Origin: Sepiola atlantica | Lineage: Eukaryota > Mollusca > Cephalopoda > Sepiida > Sepiolidae | Length of the DNA stretch: 64,000 nt | Assembly (NCBI GenBank): GCA_963556195.1 | Contig: OY744523.1 | Coordinates: 76,248,445 to 76,312,444, forward strand | Direction of reading: 5' to 3' | Shown: piece by piece, positions 32,275 to 42,479 of the stretch | How the letters are laid out: every line of letters begins with the position of its first letter | Position numbering within the stretch: the stretch's first letter is position 1 | Notes under the pieces: generated by a model | Databases searched by the model: none | What the model saw: the letters and a program-made list of their open reading frames with translations, nothing else | Told to the model about the DNA's origin: nothing | Translations under genes and position numbers: made by a program

Positions 32275-33575
32275 ACATTAATGGCGTTTCTATTGATACA
32301 TTTATTTACGCTAGCAGATCTGCCAATTAGATTAATTATAATATTGTAAAAGCTTATAACTGTAAAAATGTTTCGTGTTCTACTCGTGAGTCTATAGCGA
32401 ATGCTTCTTTAACACCACAAGTGATTACATAATGTCTGGTCAACTTACTTTTAAAAATATTTCATATGAAAACATTAACCTTTTGATAATGAAACACCTT
32501 TGTAGTGACGTAATATCGAGGCAAGGTTTTCTTAAGCAATATTCTCAATTTGAGATTCCTTTCTAAGCACCCAAACAAGCTTTTAATATTTGTGACCTAA
32601 CAGCAGTCATCACGTTTCAATAATGTATCTCAAGACTGCAAACCTATAGCGATGAAATCCAGACTTCGGGATAAATATTTAATAAAAACTGAGATTACGA
32701 GAATGCTTGTTGAAGGAATCATTGAACTGAGTGAGTCTCCGTCGAGGGACGGAGTTGAAATAACATCTTCCAAAAACCACAAAAAGAGGAAGGTAACTGA
32801 TTACTCTCAAACCATAAATAGATAAATAAACTGGATGCTTACTACTCACTACCACGGATATATGAAATTATAAGTGGAATTGCCAAATATAAACTGTACA
32901 GTACACTAGACAACAGAAGCGCCCATCACAAAGTAGCTATCAAACCAGTGGATCGATCTTACGCAGCATTTGAGGCAAATGGCCGCCTCTACCAGTTTAA
33001 AAGGATATTATTTGGAGTAACGAATTGTGTTGCCAGTTTTCAACGAATTATGAACAAAACAATTAGCTATGAACAATTGGGGGGCATAGTTGCCTACATT
33101 GATAATGTAATGATATGTGGAGACAACAATGCATACCATAATAGTAATCTGAAACAATTTATTGTGATGATTGAAAAATACAACCTAACACTAAATAACG
33201 ATAAATGCATTTTTAGCGTAGACACCATTAATTTACTAGGGTACTCTGTGAGCAAAGGATCTATGTCACCAGACACAGAACGATTGAAGCCGCTGCTAAA
33301 ATGGCCAATCCCTAATAATATGCGTGCCTTAAAAGTAGCCCTTGATATGTTTTCATATTACTCACAGTAGATTGGTTCCTTTTCAAGCCAAATTTACCCA
33401 TTGGTACAAACGGACAGTTTCCCTCTCTCTCACGCAGCAGGGGGTCTTTATACTATTAAAAAGGATATAGCCAATGCAGCAATTACGACTATAGACTGTG
33501 CTAATACTTCTGGTGGTTGAGACATATGCATCTGATTATGAAACTGCTGCGTCTTTAAGGAAATCCGTACGCCAT
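32275..33575 (+). pseudogene. pol: Gypsy-type pol relic (protease remnant, reverse transcriptase, RNase H start)
   Basis: After a badly broken protease region, reverse transcriptase sequence begins near 32635 (DCKPIAMKSRL) and continues with VTDYSQTINR. The longest intact piece is 32948-33370, containing AAFEANGRLYQF, FGVTNCVASFQR, the catalytic-site segment AYIDNVMICG and NLLGYSVSKGSM. The site reads YIDN where YxDD is canonical; relatives of this lineage often have Asn here, so it may be ancestral and not damage. Stops interrupt before and after. The distal part reaches the start of the RNase H domain near 33540 and then breaks off into unrelated sequence. Integrase, env and the 3' LTR are missing. 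Confidence 0.8.
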
Positions 33576-33926
33576 TGGTAAAGGCGATAAGAGAGAAAAA
33601 GACAGAGAAACTAGCCAGGATAAGCACACATGAAGTGGAAGATATATATATATATAAAATCGCCTTCACCCCCTCCGCCTACAGCCCCCTTCGTATGCTA
33701 GCTCGGTGGATGCGAAAATGGAAAACAAAAGGAAAATGGATAAAGGTATATAAAAAAGAATGAGAAAAAAAAAAGGAATATGTCACCTACTTGTCAAATC
33801 ATATTTCAATGTAGCTAAGCGTCTTCTCATATGGTCCAATCGGATAATCTTTTCCTTCTCCCATGTGTGTGCTTGCAAAATAAAATAAAATTGTTTCCAA
33901 ATCTTCACTTTTTCTTAAGACGTTCG

Positions 33927-33928
<2 letters not shown>

Positions 33929-33973
<45 letters not shown>
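33929..33973. repeat. (TA)n microsatellite
   Basis: Uninterrupted TA dinucleotides. Confidence 0.95.
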
Positions 33974-33975
<2 letters not shown>

Positions 33976-34222
33976 GAACTAACTTCACAGATTCAAAATT
34001 ACACACAGTTTTATATCGCTGAAAGATAATCATCCCACGTTAAAACTTCTGTAGTTTAATTATTTATTTAAATTATATTAACTTAATGAACAGCATCTGA
34101 CGATGGAGCGTCCAACCCACTTTCATGTTTAATGTATGGGGTGAGTTATCTTTTTAGGAATTATCAGTCGCGATTTGTGACGGAGTTCGTGCCCGTCGAC
34201 CGTCGGGAATTAGCTTCCTGCT

Positions 34223-34246
34223 CTGAAGATTGCGTAAGCATGAAAC
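34223..34246 (+). other. Orphan Penelope-tail hairpin motif
   Basis: CTGAAGAT, then TGC/GCA arms around a GTAA loop, then TGAAACATCG. No associated coding sequence upstream; probably a 5'-truncated 3' end. Confidence 0.5.
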
Positions 34247-34309
34247 ATCGATGTCTGTAGGTAATGAATAATTAAAATAAATGAATTTATAAATATTATT
34301 ATATTATAT

Positions 34310-34356
34310 AAATATATACATATATATAAATATATAAATACATGTATATATATATG

Positions 34357-34430
<74 letters not shown>
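34310..34430. repeat. (TA)n with CATA interruptions
   Basis: TA units with ACATA and AAATA interruptions at the left, pure at the right. Confidence 0.95.
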
Positions 34431-34431
<1 letters not shown>

Positions 34432-34717
34432 CACTGTATGCTGGGGATACTAGAGCTTTGCACTTCTGGTAATCCTAGAATTAGGAAAATTCCCTCTGGT
34501 TCTTTATCTAGATAAGTCGTCACCCCCGTTTAAAACGAAATGTCTTAAATCGGCTCTTTATGGAGCAAGTACAATTAAGCATTCTTCCTAATTCGAGGAA
34601 AACCAGGCACTCCAGTGCATAGAGTAATGTATAGTTTTTTAATAAAATATTAATATTAGCTCTTGTACCCCCTATGATCGAGCCCTTTGATTTTTTTCAT
34701 TAACGTGTGATATATTG

Positions 34718-34758
<41 letters not shown>

Positions 34759-35059
34759 AAAATAACCGACAACTCATATCTGGATATTTTTGTATGAATC
34801 CCTTCCATTTTCCGGATTAAAGTCCTAATCTCGGATGAGAATTGGCTGATGAACTGCCGTACTTTTCTTTTAGGTCCAAAGTACTTTCTGACCCATCTGG
34901 GTGTATCTTCAGTGTAATAATGTCAATTATGTAAAGACCTGGAGTGAGTTTATGGTTAATTCCGACAGAAACATTTAAATACGAAACTATATTTATTTAG
35001 TATTATAAACATTTAAGTATATTAGTACTAGTGTTAAAATTAATCCTGTTAATAAACGT

Positions 35060-35540
35060 TTTTTTTTTGTTTTAATGTGTAAAGCTTCTAGTATATTGAG
35101 ATTTTGTATATTAGTATTGTGATTTTAATGTTGTCTACAAGAAGTTTTCGGATTTGCGAGCGGAGACAGGAATGTTCGTTAATGAGGTGTCTGGCTATGG
35201 CACTGTTATCCGATATATGCATGTTCAACCTCCTGGACAGAATCGTGGTAGTCGAGCCAATGTATACGTTTTTTTCTTTGTTGTCAGAGACACAGTCTCC
35301 CAATGGACATTTAAACTCGTATACCAGGCCCGTTCTATCCAAAACTCTAATCGAGGGTGAAGAGTTATTTGTAATTATAAGATTAGTGGTTTTAGTTTTA
35401 TTGTAGTAAATTATTAGTTTAACTTTTTTCATTAAGGTCGGTGGGGAGTACGTTTTTATTTATAATATTTTTAAGAACCTGTTCATCTGTTTTATAATCA
35501 TGGTGAAATTTGTTGCGGTAAAATAGTTTTATAATCTTGT
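35060..35540 (-). pseudogene. Penelope-like GIY-YIG endonuclease domain
   Basis: The linker FYRNKFHHDYKTDEQ is readable around 35500. A one-base excess in an A-run near 35425 shifts the frame. The longest open part is 35432-35088, containing GLVYEFKCPLGDC (cysteine-containing entry), NVYIGSTTTILSRRLNMH (YIG strand and the conserved Arg) and AIARHLINEH. A second frameshift near 35120 separates this from the distal LNILEALHIKTKK, whose Glu is the conserved catalytic residue. All elements of the domain are present but in three frames. Confidence 0.85.
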
Positions 35541-35562
35541 TTAGTGGATAATTGGACACAGT

Positions 35563-35563
35563 G

Positions 35564-35644
<81 letters not shown>

Positions 35645-35690
35645 GCATTATTATTATTAGCATTATTATTATTAGCATTATTTTTAAATA
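35563..35690. repeat. (TTA)n microsatellite inside the Penelope-like element
   Basis: About 26 pure TTA units followed by TTAGCATTA variants, lying between the reverse transcriptase and the GIY-YIG linker. Confidence 0.95.
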
Positions 35691-35691
35691 G

Positions 35692-36598
35692 TTAAATTTG
35701 TAGGTCGATGATATAATTGGGGAAAGCATTATTTACTAGGGTTTGTTTTATATTTTTAAGTTCATTTTGAAAGAGAGTTTGGGAGGAGGAGATTAATTTG
35801 GCTCGCGTTAGTAGGTTAATAATAATTTCTATTTTATATTTAAAGGAGCATTCACTAACGAAGTTAAGCGTGCATGAGTTTTTGTTAGTAGGTTTTTTAT
35901 ATGTAGATGTTACAAAATCATTAAGATTAGTATCTATTAAGACGTCTAAGAAAGGGAGTTTTTTTTTATCACGGTTTAGTTCATAAGTGAAATCCAAAAT
36001 GGAGTTATTTTTAAAAGTATCTTGTAATATATTAATCTCGTTTATATTATTTGTTAGTATTAGAATGTCATCTACATATCTTAAATATATTGGTGGTTTA
36101 TTAATAATGTTAAACAATTTAGTTTCCAAGTTGGACATGTAAAGGTTTGCAAATGTTGGACCTAGCGCGGACCCCATAGCGACAACATATTTTTGTATGT
36201 ATACATGGCCGCGATGATCGTAAAAGGGGACTTCGGTCGTACAAGCCAACAAGATTTTTCGTAAAGTGTTAGGGTTAATTTTAAGTGGGCGGTTATTAGG
36301 ATTATTATAAATATTATTAATTATTATGTTGATAGTTTCTTCGATAGGAACATTAGTAAAAAGATTAACCACATCTAGGGTATCAATCACACCTTGTTCA
36401 GGTTTTTTTCTCCTTAGAGTTTGTATAAGTTGGTGAGTAGATTTAATGCTATATTGGGTAGGGATATGAGGGGATATTAATTCATTAATAGTTTTAGATA
36501 ACTTGTAAATGGATGTGGGTATTTAGGAAATAATTGGACAAAGGGGATAATTCTGTTTATGTGTTTTAATTGTTCCATATATATAGCCAGGTTTGAAA
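35692..36598 (-). pseudogene. Penelope-like reverse transcriptase
   Basis: The frame extends upstream of the longest uninterrupted part (36390-35692): GYIYGTIKTHK and IPTSIYKLSKTINELI are readable, with one in-frame stop between them near 36520. Then follow LDVVNLFTNVPIEE (motif A with its Asp), GSALGPTFANLYMS (motif B), RYVDDILIL (motif C, intact YVDD) and LPFLDVLID. These are the Penelope family hallmarks. The thumb ends near 35692, where a long (TTA)n tract turns the frame into poly-Asn. The amino-terminal part is missing. It copies RNA in intact elements; this copy is disabled by the stop, the repeat insertion and downstream frameshifts. Confidence 0.88.
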
Positions 36599-36763
36599 TC
36601 GCCTATAATTTATGGAAGTTCTATCAGCCAATTCTCATCCGAGATTAAGACTTTAATCCGGAAAATGGAAGGGATTCATACAAAAATATCCAGACATGAG
36701 TTGTCGGTTACTTTTAATAATACGTGCTGTAGAGAAAAAATGCTGCCTCAATACACACACACG

Positions 36764-36765
<2 letters not shown>

Positions 36766-36847
<82 letters not shown>

Positions 36848-36850
36848 TAT
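36766..36850. repeat. (CA)n(TA)n microsatellite
   Basis: ACACACACGCACA followed by about 38 TA units. Confidence 0.95.
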
Positions 36851-37077
36851 ACTGCTCGAATCAAACTTCATACATAAATTACAATTACTTATGCGCTGTG
36901 GACCAAATGTATGCAAACTTGGTTTTCTCTTCTCCACGTATAAATGCGCCATTCATTAGAAACTATTTGGTATCATATTATTTAACACATAATTTTAGGG
37001 TGTCGTCGTGTGTTGAAATACAACCATTTTTGTAGGGACAGTTTCAGAATTTTGAAAATGCCGCTTGTCGCGTTTTG

Positions 37078-38220
37078 CGTTCGTATATGTATATTCATGA
37101 GCATACTAATAAATAAATAAAAGGATGGACACAACCTAATATTAAATATAAGCAAACAATTGAAGTGGTACCTGATATTGACATTGGTGCTTGTCGGTAT
37201 TCACATGATAATGCGAATTAGATTTAAAACGTAATCACGATTAACTTTAATATAAATGTCCTTAAACTACTTTTGAATCCTCATAATACTAAAAATGAAG
37301 TATTTAAAAATCATTTTATAAAAAATAAAATAAAATAAATAAATAAATATTTTATAGCTCCCCTCGATATTTGGAACCATGTCTAGGTAACTATATAAAA
37401 TATCTTCGTTGTGAGTGACAATTCCCCACCCCTATAGTTTTTTTCGCATTTAATAGAGGGTTACTACTGGAGTTAAAAATTCTGGGTGATTTAGCTTATC
37501 TTAGTATTGATGGAAACGATTTATTAATAAATACTAAACAGCTTCGTATATGTATATTAATAGACATATTAATAAATAAATTAAAGAATGCACACAACCT
37601 AATATGAAATATAAGCATGAAATTAAAGCGGGACCTGAAAATTGACATTGGTGCTTGTCGGTATTCACATAATAATGCGAATTAGATTTAAAATGTAATC
37701 ACGATTAACTTTAACTATAAACAGTCCTTAGAACTATTTTTGAATTCTTATAATACTTTAAAATGAGGTATTTTAACATTATTTTATAAAAAATAAAATA
37801 AAATAATAGAATAGAAATTAATAAATAAATAATAGAATGCACACAACTTAATATAAAATATAAGCATGAAATTAAAGTGGGACCTAGTGTTGACATTCCT
37901 GCTTGTCGGTATTCTACATGATGATGCGAATTAGATTTAAAACGTAATCATGAATAACTTTAAGTACAAATGTAGGTAAACAACTACTTTTGAATCCTCA
38001 TAATACTTTAAGAAATAAAATAAATAAATAAATAAATATTTAATAGCTCCCTTCGGTATTTTGAAATCATGTCTAGGTAACTGTAAGATATCTTCGTTGT
38101 GAGTGACAAATCCCCCCCTCCCCTTTAGTTTCGCATTTAATTAGAAACTTACTACTTAAGTGAAGAATTCTGGGAAATTAAGCTTATATTGATGGAAACG
38201 ATTAATTAATAAATATCTTC
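37078..38220 (+). repeat. Tandem array of order A-B-A-A-B
   Basis: Module A (about 250 bp) contains ACACAACCTAATATNAAATA, GACATTGGTGCTTGTCGG and GCGAATTAGATTTAAAA; copies start near 37080, 37543 and 37834. Module B (about 200 bp) contains ATAGCTCCC, CATGTCTAGGTAACT, ATCTTCGTTGTGAGTGACAA and GATGGAAACGATT; copies at about 37350-37545 and 38030-38220. Copies are roughly 85-90% alike by eye. No coding frame. Confidence 0.9.
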
Positions 38221-38224
38221 CACA

Positions 38225-38936
38225 AAAACACCGAAGTGTAACAATTTTAATAGTTGCTTAAATGGACGGCTGACATCATGAAACTAGCTCTAAACTGTTG
38301 AACTTAATGAGTTTCGTATCCAAATGAGCTAAATAGACATTGATGTAACTTTAGTAAGAAAAAGATTATCCTCAAGTGAATTAGAATTGTTATAAATAAA
38401 TTATAGAACTTATTAACTATTTTAAGAAATATTACTGAATTAAAATTTATAATTGTTCGCACAATTTTTAGGATGTACTAGCTTTGAATAAAAATTCAAA
38501 ATGGTGTATCAGTGGGTTACCCCACGTGTGAGTTTTTGCTTTCTTTTTATTTGTTTTTGTTTGTTTTCACCCGAAAATGAACTACTGTATAGTGTAGGTT
38601 TTTTCAAGACACTTTAATCCAATAACTTTTTACTTTTTGTGAATATTTTCTGATGATTTTGTAGTGTTGCAGAGACAATATTGACATAAAAATGTTGTTT
38701 GGCACAAGACACATGAAACGGACCGTAAAAAATATATCTCACAGAAATATTATGTTTTTCGGAAATGTGAAAAAATAAAAATAATAAAATAAAACCATAG
38801 TTATTGGAATATAATATGAACTGACTTATATTTGCTCTGTTATCAATAATTGAGCATCATTGAGCTGAATTATTTAAGGAGACTCAAAAGTAATAGGAAC
38901 TGATAGTATATGCTAATACATATATTGTCATTAATC

Positions 38937-38940
<4 letters not shown>
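38225..38940. other. No gene seen
   Basis: AT-rich, with no repeat or coding signal recognised. Confidence 0.5.
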
Positions 38941-38969
<29 letters not shown>

Positions 38970-39036
38970 TATAACAATCATATATCTATCTGTCTATGAT
39001 ATATATCATATTTATATCATATATATATATCATATA

Positions 39037-39161
39037 CAGGGTGAGCCAAAAGTAGGGGGACAGTAAAAAACAGTTTCCTACTAGATTTACACAGCTTTGA
39101 AGTCTGCCTATTACGCTTCGACAAAAAGTGTTTTACTGGCCACCTACTTTTGGCTCACCCT

Positions 39162-39162
<1 letters not shown>
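39037..39162. mobile_element. 126-bp mariner-type MITE
   Basis: Perfect 20-bp terminal inverted repeats begin CAGGGTGAGCCAAAAGTA, the style of Tc1/mariner termini, and are flanked by TA on both sides. The surrounding DNA is itself TA repeat, so the TA target duplication cannot be proven. Far too short to encode a transposase. Confidence 0.9.
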
Positions 39163-39223
<61 letters not shown>

Positions 39224-39333
39224 GTATACATATATATGTATATATGTGTATATATGTGTATATATATGTATATATATATATGTATATGTATATATATATA
39301 TGAAATAAGTTCAGTGTGTTTGGAGCTTATGTC

Positions 39334-39410
<77 letters not shown>

Positions 39411-39416
39411 TGTGTG

Positions 39417-39472
<56 letters not shown>
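39163..39472. repeat. (TA)n cluster with TATG interruptions
   Basis: Several TA blocks (39163-39300, 39338-39406, 39419-39472) with TATGTATA and GCGTGTGTGGG interruptions. All Tyr-Ile frames here come from the repeat. Confidence 0.95.
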
Positions 39473-39474
<2 letters not shown>

Positions 39475-39499
39475 TATATGTATGTACGTGTGTGTAAAT

Positions 39500-42470
39500 A
39501 TGTATGATTATTGCATGGAGATAAGGAACATCCGAATATCGGGATATTGGGAAACAAAGTTATGCATTTCCAAGTAATAAATCGATAAATTATCGTTGGA
39601 GACAATAGATTATTGGAGCAAAATTTCAGCAATGATAATAAATGGGAAGAATTTGGTAAACATTCTGAAATAGAACAAACGAAAAAGTAAGTAGATACTA
39701 AAGAATACAAGTGATATAAAATATTCAAAGAAAATATATCTGAGAGTTCCAATTTCTAATATTTCACAAGAATCTCTTTAAAAAACAGAAGTGCGGTATC
39801 AGGGACAAATTCGAAAACGTAATGAAAGAAAAACATAGGAAAGAAAATTTGATAACATTTTTAAAGCCCATAATTGCAAAGATAACTACATTTTACATTT
39901 AAATAAATGCGAAAACATAAAAGCATATAACATAAAAGGCAAAAGAGAAAATATAAAATAAAAAACATGATTCAAAACTGCCCTAAAATCATATGTTCAA
40001 TTCTTTTTCTGTTTATAATTGTACCAGACATATCATGAAGTATTTTATTTATTTAAAATAAAATTGTAGACAATACTTTCTGAAAGAATCACAGAAATCG
40101 TCAATCATTTTAGTTTTAGTTTTTTTTTCTAGATAATAGCCTAGTTTAACTTAATCGAATTTTGAAAGAATCTTAATAGGCAGAAAATTTAGGGAAAAAT
40201 GTTAATGCTTCAAACAGTGACAAGATTTTACTAAAGATGCATTAAAATGTGATATATGGTTGTGTTTCAATTGCAACATATGAGTTTTTAATACACCATT
40301 TTTCTTAAAAGTATGACGTTAAGTTATTAAAAAAACATGTATCACCATAACATCTAAGATTCTCTAATACATGACTTTTAAACTAACATATCCTCATGTG
40401 TGTGGGTTTTTTTGCCAACAAGGCGTATTCCCGTTGCATTCGCAGATAGTCTTCAGGTACTCCAGTACCACATTTATACCCAGAAAAGAGAGAGATCCAA
40501 ATTTGCAGAAATGTGACCAACATGAATACTAGTGATGTTTTTGAACCTGAGTTAAATTGTTGCCAACTGAAATGTGAAACAAATAAATATTCTAAAAAAC
40601 AGCAATATCTCATCGAAGTATTCTCTACAAATACAAAAAAAAATCTAAATGTATTTCAAATTTCATTTATGATCTTAAAATGCCGATGTGATCCTTCTTA
40701 TTCTCTTTATCCTTTTCTACAGGGTGTAAAACGGTTTTCCCTCTTTTGGATGACATTAATGCAATTTAACTCCATTTGTATGGATGGCATATTTATGCCT
40801 TTAATTTTGTATTGAGACGTGGAATGTTTACTTTAAATTCTGGTCGTAATAGCGATTCTTTTTTATCTGTACAACATCTTGTTTAGAGGAAAAATATTAT
40901 TTTTTGCATATCTTTTATTGAATATTTCAATGAAATAGTGTAAAAATTAAAAAAAAAACGCGCACCATACTTTTAGACAAACGATTGCTGTAAGAAAGAC
41001 AATGGTTAACATTTAACAAAACAAGTTCATAATACTACTTTACTTGCTGACCAAAGTTTCGATAACATCCTTTAAGTAGAATTCTATTCAGAATAACTCT
41101 AGAATATATCTTGTTGAAGAGACCTTAGTAGATAAAATCGTCCGAGAGCCAATTCTTCAGAGAGTGTTTGAGTTTAATTCGCACTGAAGAATTATTTATT
41201 TTATAATGGGATCACCACTTATTAAGGCTGAGAGTAACTGGAAGATAAGCGGTAATGGGGTAGATACATCTTCAGTTGATGATGAAGTTGATTAGAAAAA
41301 GAAAGGATTGACAATAATGAATGAAATGAACAACATCTGAGAATTTATGAGCAGGTGTATCACAAAGATTTGTTGACATTTGGTTTGAAGGCAACCATGT
41401 TTTCGCTCACAGGGAGACAATTCGGTGAAAACCTGTTTCATAAGGAAGTTATTGGAAATAAATTCTGTTTGATAGAAATTCCGTTTTGATGTGAGGTAGA
41501 GGGAAGGATAAAGTTACTTTATTGCAATAGTGCTAGAAGATGAAGAGCCGCTTCCATTGAAATAAAGATAAAGTAGAGTAAGACTAGCAACATCTTTTGT
41601 GAGTAAACAAAAGAAATATATTATCTCCACTAGATTGCAAAGTCAATGTTCTACTCTGTCAAAGCATGAAAGGGTGCTTTTAGTGACACTTCCCTACAAG
41701 TGGCAGCAGTGCTCATAGGAGGACTATATCACCCTTATATAGGTAGAAGATTCCAGCAGGAGTCAGATACATTCCGGAGCGGTAGAATAATCTAATCTTT
41801 TTTTTCCAGCACCTTTAACAATAAATTGAATATCATTTTTCATTTATATCTGGAGTGAAACTCCGTTCTATGAACTTATCAAAACAAAGGAGAGTAATTC
41901 ATATCGATTCAGGAAAACAAGGACCTGAGCGTTGGTGATGAATCTAGAGAAGCTTGGTTTATCACAGTTTAAAAGTAACAAGAGATTTTCCCAATTGATC
42001 CACATGCTATATATGAGTAGAGATGAAATCAGCAAGATGTAGGCGGTGGCTCATTTTCCCCCTTTATGATACGACATTTAATGGCAGATTTTCTTCATTT
42101 CATAATGTTGGAAAGCTTTGAGATTCATAATCAATTTTCGGATGATTATGTCCATTTTTACTTTAAACTCTGCTTTTCTTCTTAACTAGGTGCATTTCAT
42201 CAGCTTTATAATAGCTCAGTTCATGTCTATGAGTTAGTAATCGAATGTCTCAACCTGTGCCTTGCTTGTGCCTTTCTTGTGCCTTACTTTGCTGATCAAT
42301 TACATTTTATAATTAGAGCACATCTTCCGTATGTTCGGAACATTCGTGTAAATGCGATTAATTAATTTCTGAATAGCTCTCTTCACCAAGATATGGGTCT
42401 GCTATCCTTAGATGTAAGAAACAAAGTATACACTTTTCTTTCCTTTTTCAATTTTCCCATCATTTTGTTT
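39500..42470. other. No gene seen
   Basis: AT-rich sequence without microsatellites. A 76-codon minus frame at 40383-40613 has a somewhat protein-like end (KCGTGVPEDYLRMQREYALL), but CTGAAGA lies inside it and there is no clear splice acceptor, so it is not called. Confidence 0.5.
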
Positions 42471-42479
42471 TGGTTGGGG

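Larger units (their letters stand above)
34752..36721 (-). mobile_element. Penelope-like retroelement with inverted flanking repeats
   Basis: The element reads on the minus strand: reverse transcriptase (36598 to 35692), then a (TTA)n insertion, then the GIY-YIG domain (about 35540 to 35060), then the tail hairpin motif (34912 to 34884). It is bracketed by about 100-bp inverted repeats at 34752-34852 and 36623-36721, which differ by only about two substitutions and one base of length. Penelope-like elements are known for terminal repeats in direct or inverted order, so this fits. A TA microsatellite adjoins the left end, and a CA/TA microsatellite lies about 45 bp beyond the right. Confidence 0.85.

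Noticed and set aside
33575..34300. 3' LTR of the Gypsy element
   Set aside because: No stretch matches 30509-31400; the element simply ends in RNase H.
34840..34870. Hammerhead in the Penelope inverted repeat (GGCTGATGAACTGCC)
   Set aside because: CTGATGA is present but no GAAA follows within stem II distance, and the other repeat copy reads CTGATAGA.
39128..39577. Tyr-Ile repeat frames over TA microsatellites, here and at 5216-5890, 36593-36959, 52067-52388 and 54301-54798
   Set aside because: They are direct translations of TA repeats with no complex sequence or coding bias.
40383..40613. Minus-strand exon ending in KPTHMRIC
   Set aside because: No splice acceptor, no known domain, and a CTGAAGA phrase suggests a decayed retroelement tail.
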